Part shown: positions 63,342 to 64,000 of the stretch, piece by piece
Position numbering within the stretch: position 1 is the first letter of the stretch
Layout: each line of letters opens with the position of its first letter
Origin: an uncultured Alphaproteobacteria bacterium
GTDB lineage: Bacteria; Pseudomonadota; Alphaproteobacteria; HIMB59
DNA length: 64,000 bases
Reading direction: 5' to 3'
Assembly (NCBI GenBank): GCA_902599045.1
Contig: CACKEA010000006.1
Span: 55,864 to 119,863, forward strand
The notes under the pieces: model-generated
Told to the model about the DNA's origin: nothing
Database searches by the model: none
What the model saw: only the letters and a program-made list of their open reading frames with translations
Position numbers and translations under genes: made by a program

Positions 63342-64000
63342 AAAAATAAATTTATTCCATTAATCCTACATTGGTTTAAAAAAAATCAAAGAAACTTATA
63401 TTGGAGAAGAAATAGGGATTTATATTTAACTTATCTATCAGAAATTATGCTTCAACAAACTACTGTGAAAACAGTAGAAAACAAAATATTAGAAATAATA
63501 AACATTTTTCCAAGTTTTAATTCCTTTAAAAATAAAAAATTAGAACAATTGCTCAGAGTTTGGTCAGGTTTAGGTTATTACAATAGGGCAGTAAATTTAT
63601 TCAAAGCAGTAACAATTATTAACAATAAATTTAATGGAGTTTTACCAGATAATAGGGATTCGCTAATTTCTTTACCTGGTGTTGGTACATATACATCAAG
63701 TGCAATATTAGCTATAGGCCATAACCAAAAAGCATTCCCTATTGATGTTAATGTAAAAAGATTAGTAGAAAGAATATCTGGTGCTGAATTTAAAGATAAT
63801 GAAGTTGAAAGTATATTAAGTTTGGCTTGTAGAAAAAAGATTTCCTATAGAAGTTTAGCTGAGTCTATGATGGATTTTAGTTCTATAATTTGTAAAAAAA
63901 ATAATCCTGATTGTGATAAATGTAAATTTTCTAATTTTTGTAAATCAGCTTTTCAAAAATTTGAAAATAATCAAAATACAAAAAAAATTAATAAAAAAAT
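63303..64000 (+). CDS. mutY: A/G-specific adenine DNA glycosylase, 3' end cut by window
   Basis: I translated this by hand from ATG 63303. The frame stays open to the window edge (232 codons, no stop). YLSEIMLQQTTVKTV has the catalytic Glu. SLPGVGTYTSSAILAI is the helix-hairpin-helix, followed by PIDVNVKRLVERI with the catalytic Asp. The Fe-S loop is C-x6-C-x2-C-x5-C (ICKKNNPDC, KC, NFC). It removes adenine opposite 8-oxoguanine. The C-terminal Nudix-like domain is outside the window. Confidence 0.95.
   Translation, partial: MKSNVIELGEFFHKNKFIPLILHWFKKNQRNLYWRRNRDLYLTYLSEIMLQQTTVKTVENKILEIINIFPSFNSFKNKKLEQLLRVWSGLGYYNRAVNLFKAVTIINNKFNGVLPDNRDSLISLPGVGTYTSSAILAIGHNQKAFPIDVNVKRLVERISGAEFKDNEVESILSLACRKKISYRSLAESMMDFSSIICKKNNPDCDKCKFSNFCKSAFQKFENNQNTKKINKK

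Overview
The window is about 70% A+T and almost entirely coding. No stretch longer than about 160 bases lacks a gene. Genes commonly overlap by 1-40 bases, and many starts are TTG or GTG. The gene families and order are those of a marine alphaproteobacterium with a streamlined genome: argH-lptM-lysA, hisC-tyrA beside metX-metW, ctaC-ctaD-ctaB-ctaG-ctaE-surf1, split F0 genes atpI-atpB-atpE-atpF'-atpF, and mutY/dciA-dsbA-smc. The Smc is short and the glucose-6-phosphate isomerase is the short form. I infer SAR11 (Pelagibacterales) or a similar low-GC lineage such as HIMB59 or AEGEAN-169. The exact clade cannot be fixed without a phylogeny.

Layout. Positions 1-4.7 kb look accessory: small proteins of unknown function (NTF2-like, two ferredoxin-fold proteins, a DUF985 cupin, a Cys-rich mini-protein, several tiny secreted or membrane proteins) and the 5' end of a broken tRNA. 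Positions 4.7-11.5 kb hold a renalase-like flavoprotein, psiE, ung, gloB, a methyltransferase, a TauE/SafE permease and the metX-metW operon behind a SAM-II-type riboswitch. Positions 11.6-17.7 kb carry hisC-tyrA facing a plsC/ydcF/lysA/lptM/argH block. Positions 17.8-24.4 kb hold an esterase, HNH nuclease, coq7, dsbB, a YqaA-like protein, a putative manganese exporter with its MntR-like regulator and a palindromic operator, a fused ABC permease and a LysE exporter. A tRNA-Leu(CAA) at 24.5 kb leads a forward cluster: flavin reductase, ribF, ileS, lspA, DUF3035 lipoprotein, pgi.

Positions 31-34.6 kb hold RNA-modification and nucleotide genes (rsmD, rluB-like, C26 hydrolase, tadA-like, purD), followed by xseA. 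Positions 36-42.2 kb are a tightly overlapping envelope operon (ubiA, msbA, DUF374 acyltransferase, waaA, lpxK, lpxL-like) that completes and exports Kdo-lipid A. Positions 42.2-48.5 kb hold rsmE and a complete aa3-type cytochrome c oxidase operon with its heme and copper assembly factors, including a 33-residue membrane protein. Positions 48.5-54 kb carry an M32 carboxypeptidase, thrC, an M16 protease, rnhA and thrB. Positions 54-57.5 kb hold two lipoproteins and a large subtilisin-like autotransporter. Positions 57.5-64 kb hold the F0 ATP synthase genes directly downstream of smc, dsbA-like and dciA, and a divergent mutY cut by the window end.

I found no CRISPR array, insertion sequence, prophage, rRNA or toxin-antitoxin pair. 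I did not find a clear new multi-gene system. The best leads are the two-state fold of the metX leader, the divergent genes that share or nearly share start codons, the MntR-type palindrome, the lipoprotein-like subtilisin autotransporter, the short Smc joined to the ATP synthase operon, and the small-protein accessory zone beside a tRNA remnant.
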